Below are positions 1-7,800 of a DNA stretch of 15,492 bases, in pieces (positions within the stretch are counted from its first letter, which is position 1; the number at the start of each line of letters is the position of its first letter). This stretch comes from FEN-1297 sp046706945 (lineage in GTDB: Bacteria; Bacteroidota; Ignavibacteria; Ignavibacteriales; Ignavibacteriaceae): the NCBI GenBank assembly GCA_046706945.1, contig JBJKOY010000078.1, positions 1 through 15,492 on the forward strand. The letters are read 5' to 3'. The notes beneath the pieces were generated by a model that was given only the letters and a program-made list of their open reading frames with translations, had not been told where the DNA came from and ran no database searches. The translations under genes were made by a program, and so were the position numbers.

Positions 1-1
1 G

Positions 2-1042
2 ATCATAGCGATATTCGAAGAGAAGCACTCCGATACGATTTCGCAGCAGAGGCTGAAAGGCATATTGAATATTATCGGGCCGGATACGCGTTTCGAGTCG
101 GATGCCGATCTGATTGCAAGTATACAAAATTCGGTGGGTTCGCTGCTTCATTGGGACGCTTTCGCGTTCGTTTATTATCACCCGGTGGAAAAGAAATTCA
201 AGACTATCAAGATAATTAACAATACTTCCCTGAAATATGTGGGCGAGAACCTGGAAATTGAGCTTACCGGAACACTCGTAGGAAAATCCATTGTAACGGG
301 AATGGCGGTTAAAATAGACGATACGTCGGCGGGCGAATACGTAAGGTTTGCTAAGGTCGAAAGCGTAAGTTTCGACGGATCTTTCCTAGCAATACCTATC
401 GTTTACGATAATCAAAATTACGGCGTCCTTTGTTTTGAAAGCCTGAAGAAAAACGCATATTCGAACGCAGATATACAATTCTTAAAAAGCACTTTGAACA
501 TTTTCTCGTTTATAATTTACGCTTATTCGACACAGTCGCTCCTTAAAAGTTACCTTTCGATCGACGTCGAGACCAAATCCCTGAATTCGGATGCTTTCAA
601 GGAAAGGCTGTCGCATGAATTATTTAAAGCCTCCCAGTTAAAAATACCGGGAGCCGTTGCTTTGATAAAGATAGACGATTTCCTGGAACAGGAATCTCTG
701 TTCGACGGTAATCCTTTTCCGAAAGTCCTGGCGGCGGTTGCGGAAACAATCAGGCTTGAGATGTCGCCGTTCAATCTTTTCGGCAGACTCGGCGAAAGGA
801 TTTTCGGTGTGTATTTCTTCAATGCCTCCACGAAAGACGTATTCCTCTGGGCCGAAAAGCTTAGGGTTAAAATTGCAAGGAAGCCCATCGCAGTAGTATC
901 CAAACAAACCACATATACCGTTTCGATAGGAGTTGCTTCAGCCAACAGCAAAGTAGACCCTGAAGAGGTAATTTATAACGCGGATCTTGCGCTTCAGAAA
1001 GCTCTTGAGCGAGGCGGAAATACGGTGAGGAATATCAATTAA
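2..1042 (+). CDS. GAF domain plus degenerate GGDEF domain protein (5' end outside window)
   Basis: The reading frame is open from base 2, so the gene starts upstream; a TTG at 65 is only an internal possibility. Numbered from that TTG, residues about 10-155 look like a GAF sensor domain (LAIPIVYDNQNYGVLCFES is a typical GAF core). Residues about 166-322 follow the GGDEF (diguanylate cyclase) pattern: a metal-site-like IKIDDF (201-206), a C-terminal VSIGVA (286-291), and an ending like GGDEF domains (ADLALQKALERGGN). The signature itself is lost: where RxGGDEF is expected the protein reads RLGERIF (241-247), so the second Gly, Asp and Glu are replaced. Family knowledge says such a domain cannot make c-di-GMP; it may bind a ligand or a partner. 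No EAL or kinase domain is visible. The missing N-terminus could carry more sensor or membrane parts. The gene ends at a TAA directly followed by a palindromic repeat. Confidence 0.75.
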   Translation: MIAIFEEKHSDTISQQRLKGILNIIGPDTRFESDADLIASIQNSVGSLLHWDAFAFVYYHPVEKKFKTIKIINNTSLKYVGENLEIELTGTLVGKSIVTGMAVKIDDTSAGEYVRFAKVESVSFDGSFLAIPIVYDNQNYGVLCFESLKKNAYSNADIQFLKSTLNIFSFIIYAYSTQSLLKSYLSIDVETKSLNSDAFKERLSHELFKASQLKIPGAVALIKIDDFLEQESLFDGNPFPKVLAAVAETIRLEMSPFNLFGRLGERIFGVYFFNASTKDVFLWAEKLRVKIARKPIAVVSKQTTYTVSIGVASANSKVDPEEVIYNADLALQKALERGGNTVRNIN

Positions 1043-1145
1043 GCCCGCTTCGACAAGCTCAGCGACCGAGCTGCTACAGTCTAAGCGACAAGATATAAAC
1101 ATGCCGTAAAAATAGAGCGGTTGCTGAGCTTGTCGGAGCAACCGG
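1043..1145. repeat. REP-like palindromic intergenic repeat
   Basis: Two inverted arms occupy the spacer between the GGDEF-like gene and deoB. The left arm (1047-1068) and right arm (1118-1139) are complementary over 22 positions with two mismatches, both of which become G-U pairs in + strand RNA; the loop is about 49 nt. The core of the left arm is CGACAAGCTCAGC. The right arm also folds alone: CGGTTGCT at 1118-1125 pairs with AGCAACCG at 1137-1144 around an 11-nt loop. From memory, this TTCGACAAGCTCAGC type of sequence recurs between genes in many environmental bacterial genomes, often as paired palindromes, so I call it REP-like or MITE-like. There is no T-run after the stem, so a simple terminator is unlikely. 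Only this copy is present in the window. Confidence 0.7.
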
Positions 1146-1171
1146 TATTGTATTTAAATTACTGATAGGTA

Positions 1172-2335
1172 ATGAACAATTTTTTTATAATTATTCTTGA
1201 CGGCGTGGGGATCGGGGAATTGCCGGATGCGGCTGAATACGGCGACGCGGGAAGCAACACGCTTGCGAATACGGCGGAAATACTCGGCGGGTTAAACCTT
1301 CCCAACATGCGAAAGCTGGGCCTCGGGAATATTTATAATATAAAAGGGATCCCGCCTTCGGAAAATCCGCTGGCTTCTTACGGAAAGATGAAAGAAGTAT
1401 CCGCCGGGAAAGACTCAACAACCGGTCACTGGGAAATCGGCGGCTTAAAGGTTACTACGGATTTTTCTTATTTTCCCGAAGGTTTTTCCAGAGAGGTTAT
1501 CGAAAGATTCGTTGCACTTACCGGATGCAAAGGTGTACTCGGCAACAAACCCGCTTCGGGTACGGAAATAATAAAAGAACTGGGAGACGAACATTTCAGG
1601 ACCGGATATCCGATTGTGTATACTTCTGCCGATTCTGTATTTCAAATTGCGGCTCACGAGGAGATAATTCATCTCGACAGGCTTTATGAGATCTGCAGGA
1701 TAACACGTGAGGAAGTCCTTGTCCCGCCGTTGATAGTGGGAAGAGTAATAGCGCGCCCGTTTATCGGAACATCCGGCAACTATACAAGGACAACAAACCG
1801 GAAGGACTTCTCCCTGGATCCGCCGTCGGATACGATACTCGATATATTGAACAAAGCCGGGATAACAACCGTTGCCATAGGAAAAATCAACGATTTATTT
1901 AATTACAGGGGAATAAAGATTAGGGAAAAGACCAGGTCAAACGCGGAGGGATGCGTTAAACTGGCGGAATACGCTTCGAAAGTCAGCGGCAGTTTTATCT
2001 TTGCAAACCTTGTAGATTTCGATGTTTATTACGGCCACCGGAACAATCCCGAAGGCTTTTCAGAAGCGCTGAAAGAATTCGACGAATTTATAGGAGATTT
2101 TATAGAGAAACTTGATGAGACCGACCGACTTATTATTACCGCCGATCACGGCAACGATCCTACAACTCCCGGCACCGATCACAGCAGAGAATACGTACCG
2201 CTCCTGTATTTCGGGAAAAAACTTCCGGTAAAAAATCTCGGCACAAGGGGAACATTTTCGGATGCCGCAAAAACTGTCGGTGATTTTTTTAACGTAAAAA
2301 ACAATTTGGAAGGGACTAGCTTTTTAGAAGGTTGA
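1172..2335 (+). CDS. deoB: Phosphopentomutase
   Basis: A cytoplasmic Mn-dependent enzyme of the alkaline phosphatase superfamily that interconverts (deoxy)ribose 1-phosphate and 5-phosphate in nucleoside salvage. It has 387 aa; about 390-410 is usual. Signatures in order: IILDGVGIGELPDA at the N-terminus with metal ligand Asp10; GKDSTTGHWEIGG (79-91) carrying the phospho-acceptor hydroxyl; TSADSVFQIAAHEE with Asp154; VDFDVYYGHR with Asp284 and His289; ADHGNDPTTPGTDHSRE with Asp325, His326 and His337. The spacing of the last five ligands matches what I recall of the Bacillus cereus enzyme. The ATG at 1172 starts a complete N-terminus; the ribosome site is weak (AGGT just upstream). The gene stands alone, without other deo genes, between a palindromic repeat and the rpoD leader. 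Confidence 0.96.
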   Translation: MNNFFIIILDGVGIGELPDAAEYGDAGSNTLANTAEILGGLNLPNMRKLGLGNIYNIKGIPPSENPLASYGKMKEVSAGKDSTTGHWEIGGLKVTTDFSYFPEGFSREVIERFVALTGCKGVLGNKPASGTEIIKELGDEHFRTGYPIVYTSADSVFQIAAHEEIIHLDRLYEICRITREEVLVPPLIVGRVIARPFIGTSGNYTRTTNRKDFSLDPPSDTILDILNKAGITTVAIGKINDLFNYRGIKIREKTRSNAEGCVKLAEYASKVSGSFIFANLVDFDVYYGHRNNPEGFSEALKEFDEFIGDFIEKLDETDRLIITADHGNDPTTPGTDHSREYVPLLYFGKKLPVKNLGTRGTFSDAAKTVGDFFNVKNNLEGTSFLEG

Positions 2336-2410
2336 ATTCATGAAGTTTTCAATTCATTTTTCAAATATTACCCGCACTTTATTTTAAATACAAAAAATTT
2401 TATCTTGCCC

Positions 2411-2432
2411 CACGGTTATCCGGTGTTTTTTT
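2411..2432 (+). terminator. Probable rho-independent terminator of deoB
   Basis: CACGG at 2411-2415 pairs with CC(G)GTG at 2420-2425 around a TTAT loop, with one bulged G, and is followed by seven T residues (2426-2432). The stem is short (5 bp), but the position, about 75 bp after the deoB stop and before the rpoD leader, fits a terminator. Confidence 0.45.
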
Positions 2433-2579
2433 AGAAGAATTTTCAAGAAAATCGGGGATTTCCGGGGATTTTTAATTATTCTAATTGCATTAAAGTCCGA
2501 TTATTAGTTTACTGGTAAATTTTTTGCGCTGTAGATAAATTATTCTTTAAGAATTTCATATATAAAGCGAGGTGAACCA
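2433..2579 (+). promoter_or_regulatory. rpoD leader with helically phased direct repeat and a clear ribosome site
   Basis: The AT-rich leader contains CGGGGATTT twice (2453-2461 and 2463-2471), exactly 10 bp apart, so both copies face the same side of the helix; this could be an operator or only a chance duplication. A TTG at 2485-2487 followed about 18 bp later by TAGTTTAC resembles the Bacteroidetes -33/-7 promoter pattern only partly, so I give it little weight. GAGGTGA at 2569-2575 is a good Shine-Dalgarno sequence 4 nt before the GTG at 2580, and it decides that start codon. Confidence 0.35.
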
Positions 2580-3434
2580 GTGAGAATAACTAAACAGTAT
2601 ACAAACCGTGAAAGCCAGTCCCTCGATAAATATTTACAGGAAATCGGAAAAGTAGACCTTCTAACGCCCGAGCAGGAAATAGAGCTTGCCATTAAAATAA
2701 AAAAGGGAGACCAGATGGCGCTTGAAAGACTGACGAAAGCAAATCTTCGTTTCGTCGTCAGCGTGGCCAAGCAGTACCAGAATCAAGGTCTTTCGCTGGG
2801 GGACTTAATAAACGAGGGCAACCTCGGATTAATAAAAGCAGCCAAAAGGTTCGACGAAACCCGCGGGTTTAAATTTATCTCCTACGCTGTCTGGTGGATC
2901 AGACAATCGATTCTGCAGGCTCTTGCAGAGCAATCGCGTATAGTCAGACTGCCGCTTAACAGGGTGGGAGCATTGAATAAAATCGGCAAAGCTTACAGCA
3001 ACCTTGAACAGGAATTCGAAAGGGAACCCAGCGCCCTGGAGCTGGCGCAGGAACTGGATATGGATGTAAGCGAAGTTGCGGATACTCTGAAAATTTCAGG
3101 CCGCCACGTTTCAATGGACGCACCTTTTACTCAGGGTGAGGAAAACAGGCTGTTAGACGTTATCGAGAACGACCAGCAGCCCAACCCAGATTACGGCCTG
3201 ATGACCGAATCGCTTAAATCCGAGATCGAAAGGGCTTTATCTTCTCTCACAGAAAGGGAAGCCGAAGTCATTAAACTTTATTTCGGATTGAACAAGGAGC
3301 ATTCGCTTACCCTTGAAGAAATAGGAGAAAGATTCAACCTTACAAGGGAAAGAGTAAGACAAATCAAGGAGAAAGCAATACGCAGACTCAGACATGCATC
3401 GAGAAGTAAAAACTTAAGAGCATATCTGGGTTAG
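2580..3434 (+). CDS. rpoD: Primary (housekeeping) RNA polymerase sigma factor, short type
   Basis: A sigma-70 family factor that directs RNA polymerase to promoters. With 284 aa it is far shorter than E. coli RpoD (613 aa): region 1.1 and the non-conserved insert are absent, as in Bacteroidetes and Chlorobi. Region 1.2 lies at about 13-46 (SLDKYLQEIGKVDLLTPEQE), region 2 at about 50-120 with the promoter-melting and -10 recognition segment FISYAVWWIRQSILQAL (99-115), region 3 at about 120-195, and region 4 at about 212-280 with the -35 helix-turn-helix LTLEEIGERFNLTRERVRQI (243-262). The complete region 1.2 and strong group-1 character argue against a stress sigma factor. The start is GTG, supported by GAGGTGA just upstream. 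An NlpC/P60 lipoprotein gene begins 4 bp after the stop, so the two are probably co-transcribed. Confidence 0.95.
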   Translation: MRITKQYTNRESQSLDKYLQEIGKVDLLTPEQEIELAIKIKKGDQMALERLTKANLRFVVSVAKQYQNQGLSLGDLINEGNLGLIKAAKRFDETRGFKFISYAVWWIRQSILQALAEQSRIVRLPLNRVGALNKIGKAYSNLEQEFEREPSALELAQELDMDVSEVADTLKISGRHVSMDAPFTQGEENRLLDVIENDQQPNPDYGLMTESLKSEIERALSSLTEREAEVIKLYFGLNKEHSLTLEEIGERFNLTRERVRQIKEKAIRRLRHASRSKNLRAYLG

Positions 3435-3438
3435 CATA

Positions 3439-4188
3439 ATGCATAGTGCAAACCGGTTTATATTATTTTTACTATTATGTGCAACCGGGATATTCGCGTA
3501 TTCCGGCTGCTCTTCCTCCTCAAACGCAATCCGTTATAAAACCCCAAATGACAGCCAGCCGGACAATAATTCAGCAGTAAGGTTTTCATCCGAAAAAGAA
3601 AAGACCGAAAAGAAAAACGAATCCGCGCAGAATCCGGATACGACCGGAATGTACGCCGATTACAGCGATTCCGATCCCGATGTGGTTCCCCCCGACTCGA
3701 AAAAAATAGACTTATCCGAGATATTGAGGAAGTACAGCAAAACAACTGATAAGAACGTCAGCGCGGACAAGAGCGACGACAGGGAAAAGATCCTGATGGA
3801 AATAATTAAATATCTCGATACGCCGTATAAATACGGCGGCAATACGAAAAGAGGAATCGACTGCTCCGCATTTACAAAAGACGTCTATGAAAAAGCCGTT
3901 TCGGTTGACCTGGAAAGAAGCGCCAGGCAGCAGTACCAGGAAGGCAGAATCGTTTCCGATAAAAGCGAGCTTGAATTCGGGGATCTTGTTTTCTTCAATA
4001 CCCGCCGCGCCGTAAGACCGGGCCATGTAGGAATTTACATCGGCGACGACCTTTTCGCCCACGCCAGCGCCAGCAACGGTGTTACCGTCTCTTCCCTTGA
4101 AGATCCTTATTTTGCCAAGAGATACATGGGAGCACGAAGGATTCTCGAAATGGGAGCTTCGGATTCCAAGGTATACGGACAAAATTAA
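3439..4188 (+). CDS. NlpC/P60 family lipoprotein (probable peptidoglycan endopeptidase)
   Basis: A predicted cell-wall hydrolase that cuts peptide stems of peptidoglycan. The N-terminus is a lipoprotein signal: a hydrophobic stretch (about 6-20) ends in the lipobox YSGC, giving lipidated Cys24. Residues about 25-115 are a polar, low-complexity linker rich in S, D, E and K. The NlpC/P60 domain spans about 115-237, with catalytic Cys142 in RGIDCSAF, His196 in GHVGIYIG, and a third polar residue, probably His208 in LFAHAS. YKYGGNTKRGIDCSAF is a classic family motif. The ATG lies 4 bp after the rpoD stop with no strong ribosome site of its own, suggesting translation coupled to rpoD. Cleavage specificity cannot be read from the sequence. 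Confidence 0.9.
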   Translation: MHSANRFILFLLLCATGIFAYSGCSSSSNAIRYKTPNDSQPDNNSAVRFSSEKEKTEKKNESAQNPDTTGMYADYSDSDPDVVPPDSKKIDLSEILRKYSKTTDKNVSADKSDDREKILMEIIKYLDTPYKYGGNTKRGIDCSAFTKDVYEKAVSVDLERSARQQYQEGRIVSDKSELEFGDLVFFNTRRAVRPGHVGIYIGDDLFAHASASNGVTVSSLEDPYFAKRYMGARRILEMGASDSKVYGQN

Positions 4189-4294
4189 GGGTGATACTGC
4201 TCATCAATTACTTTAACACGATTTGTTTGAATTGTATCTTTTAGGACGAAAGTATAATTTTATAAATCTTTTTGAAATTGTATCGGGAAATATC

Positions 4295-4828
4295 ATGGCT
4301 AAAAATATAAAATATACTTTTTCGATTATTATAATGCTTGCCGGAATGTCCTTTATTTGCGGCACAACCTATGCTCAGACCGGTTCGCTTAAAAATTTAA
4401 AACAAAGCGTAAAAGGCGTTAACGATTTAAAAAACAGCGTCGGACCCGGCGACCCGTGGACGCTTAAAAACATCATTACTCCGGAAGAATTGGCGAAAGT
4501 TGTGGAAAGTAAAACCAAGAACAAGCCTGTAATCCTCCAGATAGGCTTTAAATTCCTCTTTAACGAGGGACATATACCCGGCGCAAAATATGCCGGACCG
4601 GCTTCCAGGAAAGAGGGGATTGAAAATTTGAAATCAATTACGAAAAGTATTCCGCACAACAAGGAAGTAGTAATATACTGCGGCTGCTGCGGCTGGACGG
4701 AATGTCCCAACATCCATCCGGGCTTCAAAGCAATGAAGAATATGGGATTCAAGAATATAAGGTTACTGTATATGCCGCATAATTTTACGCAGGATTGGGT
4801 AAATAAAGGCCTCCCCGTACAGAGATAA
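4295..4828 (+). CDS. Exported rhodanese-like protein with Cys-rich active loop
   Basis: I chose the ATG at 4295 because it places a clean signal peptide at the N-terminus (MAKNIKYTFS, then a hydrophobic core, then TYA-QT near residue 27); the frame is open to a TTG at 4223, but that adds 24 residues before the signal. A rhodanese fold follows from about 60 to 177: ITPEELAKVV, the family hallmark EGHIPGAKYAGP (91-102), then EVVIYCGCCGWTECPN (124-139) where the active cysteine loop should be. Classical rhodaneses have CxxGxR/T; here there are four cysteines (129, 131, 132, 137). The protein is probably periplasmic and could handle sulfane sulfur, a metal or a disulfide. It stands alone, about 106 bp after the NlpC gene, and ends at a strong bidirectional terminator. 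Confidence 0.8.
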   Translation: MAKNIKYTFSIIIMLAGMSFICGTTYAQTGSLKNLKQSVKGVNDLKNSVGPGDPWTLKNIITPEELAKVVESKTKNKPVILQIGFKFLFNEGHIPGAKYAGPASRKEGIENLKSITKSIPHNKEVVIYCGCCGWTECPNIHPGFKAMKNMGFKNIRLLYMPHNFTQDWVNKGLPVQR

Positions 4829-4832
4829 TAAT

Positions 4833-4865
4833 AAAAAAGCCGTCGTTTCAAGACGGCTTCTTTTT
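4833..4865. terminator. Bidirectional rho-independent terminator
   Basis: AAGCCGTC (4837-4844) pairs perfectly with GACGGCTT (4852-4859) around a 7-nt loop. An A-run lies on the left (4833-4838) and TTTTT on the right (4861-4865), so it can end transcripts on both strands. It sits between the convergent rhodanese-like gene and nrdJ. Confidence 0.93.
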
Positions 4866-4877
4866 GTTAAATATTTT

Positions 4878-7800
4878 TTAACTGCAGCCGGAAGTAGCTC
4901 CGCAAGTCATACATTTAAGGCACGTACCGTTCCTAACCATAGTTAAGCTCTGGCATTCCGAACATATATCGCCGGTATATCCCTTTTCTTTCGCTTCTTT
5001 TACCTTTATATGCAGCGAATTCTTGGAATTGTTTTCTCGTTTCGAATATTTAGCCTCGTTCGAAGAAAGAGAATAATTGTACGCATTTGCTTTTTCATTA
5101 TCCAATTCAACAAGTCTTTCGCTTACCACTTCCTCGCTCACATATTCGGGCTCTACAAACTTCTTTACTATTCCGGGCGATACTTTGGATTTGGGTTCGA
5201 CCGGATCCACGTGGGCGAGATCGTTCCTGCCCAGGTAAGTTACCGCCAGTTCCCTGAAAATATAATCTATTACCGAGGTTGACATTTTAATCTTTTCGTT
5301 GCCCGTAACTATGCCGCTGGGTTCGAACCTTGTAAATACGAATGCGTCCACAAACTCTTCGAGCGGAACGCCGTGCTGAAGACCAAGGGAAATTGCAATT
5401 GCGAAGCAGTTCAGCAGGCTTCTGAAAGCCGCTCCTTCGCGGTGCATATCTATAAATATCTCGCCGAGCTGGCCGTTCTCGTATTCGCCGGTTCTTATAT
5501 AAACGGATTGCCCGTTGATTTTCGCCTTTTGAGTATAGCCGGTTCTCCTATCCGGAAGCCTTCTTCTTTTGGCAATGTAGCGGTGAATGATTTTCTCGGC
5601 TACTTTTATGATATCATTATGTTCTTTTTCTTCAAGGATGGTTTCGATATCTTCTTCCGAGACCGTATTGAGAGGCTGCGATAATTTCGAACCGTCCCTG
5701 TACAGCGCATTGGCTTTAATTCCCAGTTTCCACGATTCCATGTAGGCGTCTTTAATATCCTCCACAGAAGCCTGGCCGGGCAGATTAATTGTTTTTGAAA
5801 TCGCTCCCGATATGAACGGCTGGGCGGCTGCCATCATTTTTATATGAGCCAGCGGCCTGATGAACCTAGTGCCTTTTTTACCGCACTTGTTCGCACAGTC
5901 GAAAACCGGGTAATGTTCGTGCTTGAGGAAAGGCGCTCCTTCCACCGTCATTGTGCCGCAAACATAGTCGTTGGCGGACGCAATTTCCTGCTTCGAAAAG
6001 CCCAATGCGGATAGGAGATTAAAATCGTAGGAGTTGATATCGTCCTCGCCGAAGCCCAGTTTCTTGGTTAAGAATTCCTGTCCGAGCGTAAATTTATTGA
6101 ACGCAAAACTCAGCTCAAATACGGAAGGCAAAATGCCGTCGACTTTATTTAAAATCGCATCCGTAAATCCTTTGGCTTTTAATGATTCCCTGTTTATATA
6201 AGGACAGCCGTCAAGCGTACCGGAGCCTTTGGCGTATTTTACTATTTCCTTGATCTGATCCTTATTATAACCCAGTCTTTCCAGCGCCGGGGGAATCGAC
6301 TGATTTATAATTTTAAAATAACCGCCGCCCGCAAGTTTTTTGAATTTAACAAGCGCGAAATCCGGCTCCACGCCGGTGGTATCGCAGTCCATTACAAGAC
6401 CGATTGTCCCGGTGGGAGCTATAACCGTTACCTGCGCATTTCTAAATCCGTATTTTGTTCCGTTTTCAAGAGCCCTGTCGGCATCCTCCCTCGCTGCTTT
6501 TAATAAATCGGAAGGGCAGTGCTTGGGATTAATCCCGACCGGATAAATTGACAGACCTTCGTATTCTTCGCTGGGTACGTTGTAAGCCGCTCTTCTGTGG
6601 TTGCGTATAACCCTGAGCATGTTATCTTTATTTTTTTCGTATTTCGGGAAGGGTCCCAGTTCTTTGGCCATTTCGGCCGATGTTGCGTACGCAGCCATAT
6701 GCATAATGGCAGTAAGCGCCCCGCATATCGAGAATGCCTCGCTGCTGTCGTAAGGAATGCCCTGCTGCATTAAAAGCGATCCGAGGTTTGCATAACCAAG
6801 TCCAAGGGTTCTAAAGTCGTAGCTTAACTGGGCGATATCTTTGCTGGGGAACTGAGCCATAAGAACGCTGATTTCCAGAACTATAGTCCACAGCCTTGTC
6901 GCATGCCTGTAACCTTCGATGTTAAAATTATGATTTTCCGTATCGTAAAATCTTACGACGTTAATCGAAGCAAGGTTGCATGCGGTATCGTCGAGGAACA
7001 TATATTCGCTGCAGGGGTTGGAAGCTTTAATTTCTCCGTCCGACGGGCATGTATGCCATTCGTTTATCGTTGTATGGTACTGGATGCCGGGATCGGCGCT
7101 CGACCATGCCGCGTATGAAATCTGATCCCAGAGATCGCGAGCCTTCAAAGTTTTGCACGCCTTCGGTTCCCTCTTCTCGGCCTTGGATTTTTTCTTTTCA
7201 ACTCTCCAGTATAAATTCCATTCGCCGTCGTTAATAACGGCGTTCATGAATTCGTTGGTCACTCTGATGGAATTGTTCGAATTTTGTCCGGCCACGGTAG
7301 CATATGCTTCCGAATTCCAATCGACGTCGTAGACCGGGAATTCTATCGATTTAAAACCAAGCTTGGCAAGCTGGATAACTCTTTCGATATAGTTGTTCGG
7401 GATCTGTGCTTTCCTTGCCTCTATTACCGCCAGCTTTAATTTTTTGTTGAAATTCTTGTTGAACCTGTCGTTCTCAGGGTGTTCGTCGTAGCACGCTTTC
7501 ATTATTGCGTTCAAATGAACGTTGCACAGCTTTGAGCCCGCAACCATAGCGGCTACTTTTTGTTCTTCCACTACTTTCCAATTTATATAATCTTCTATAT
7601 CCGGATGATCGAGATCCAGCGTTACCATCTTAGCGGCTCTTCTTGTAGTGCCGCCTGATTTTATCGCGCCGGCGGAACGGTCGCCTATCTTAAGGAACGA
7701 CATCAGCCCGGAAGATTTGCCGCCTCCGCTCAGAGGTTCGTTCTCGCCCCTTATTTCCGAAAAATTGGAACCGGTACCCGAACCGTACTTGAAAAGCCTG

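Noticed and set aside
938..1141. A 67-aa minus-strand frame across the end of the GGDEF-like gene and the repeat, reading LRQAQQPL and VAELVEAG
   Set aside because: These peptides are translations of the palindromic repeat arms, which I recall as frequent false hypothetical proteins; the frame overlaps a real gene.
2333..2361. TGAATT/AATTCA inverted repeat followed by Ts right at the deoB stop
   Set aside because: Only six AT-rich pairs with a 12-nt loop; the hairpin with seven Ts at 2411-2432 is a better terminator.
4223..4294. Upstream TTG start for the rhodanese-like protein
   Set aside because: It would put 24 residues before a normal signal peptide; the ATG at 4295 starts exactly at that signal.
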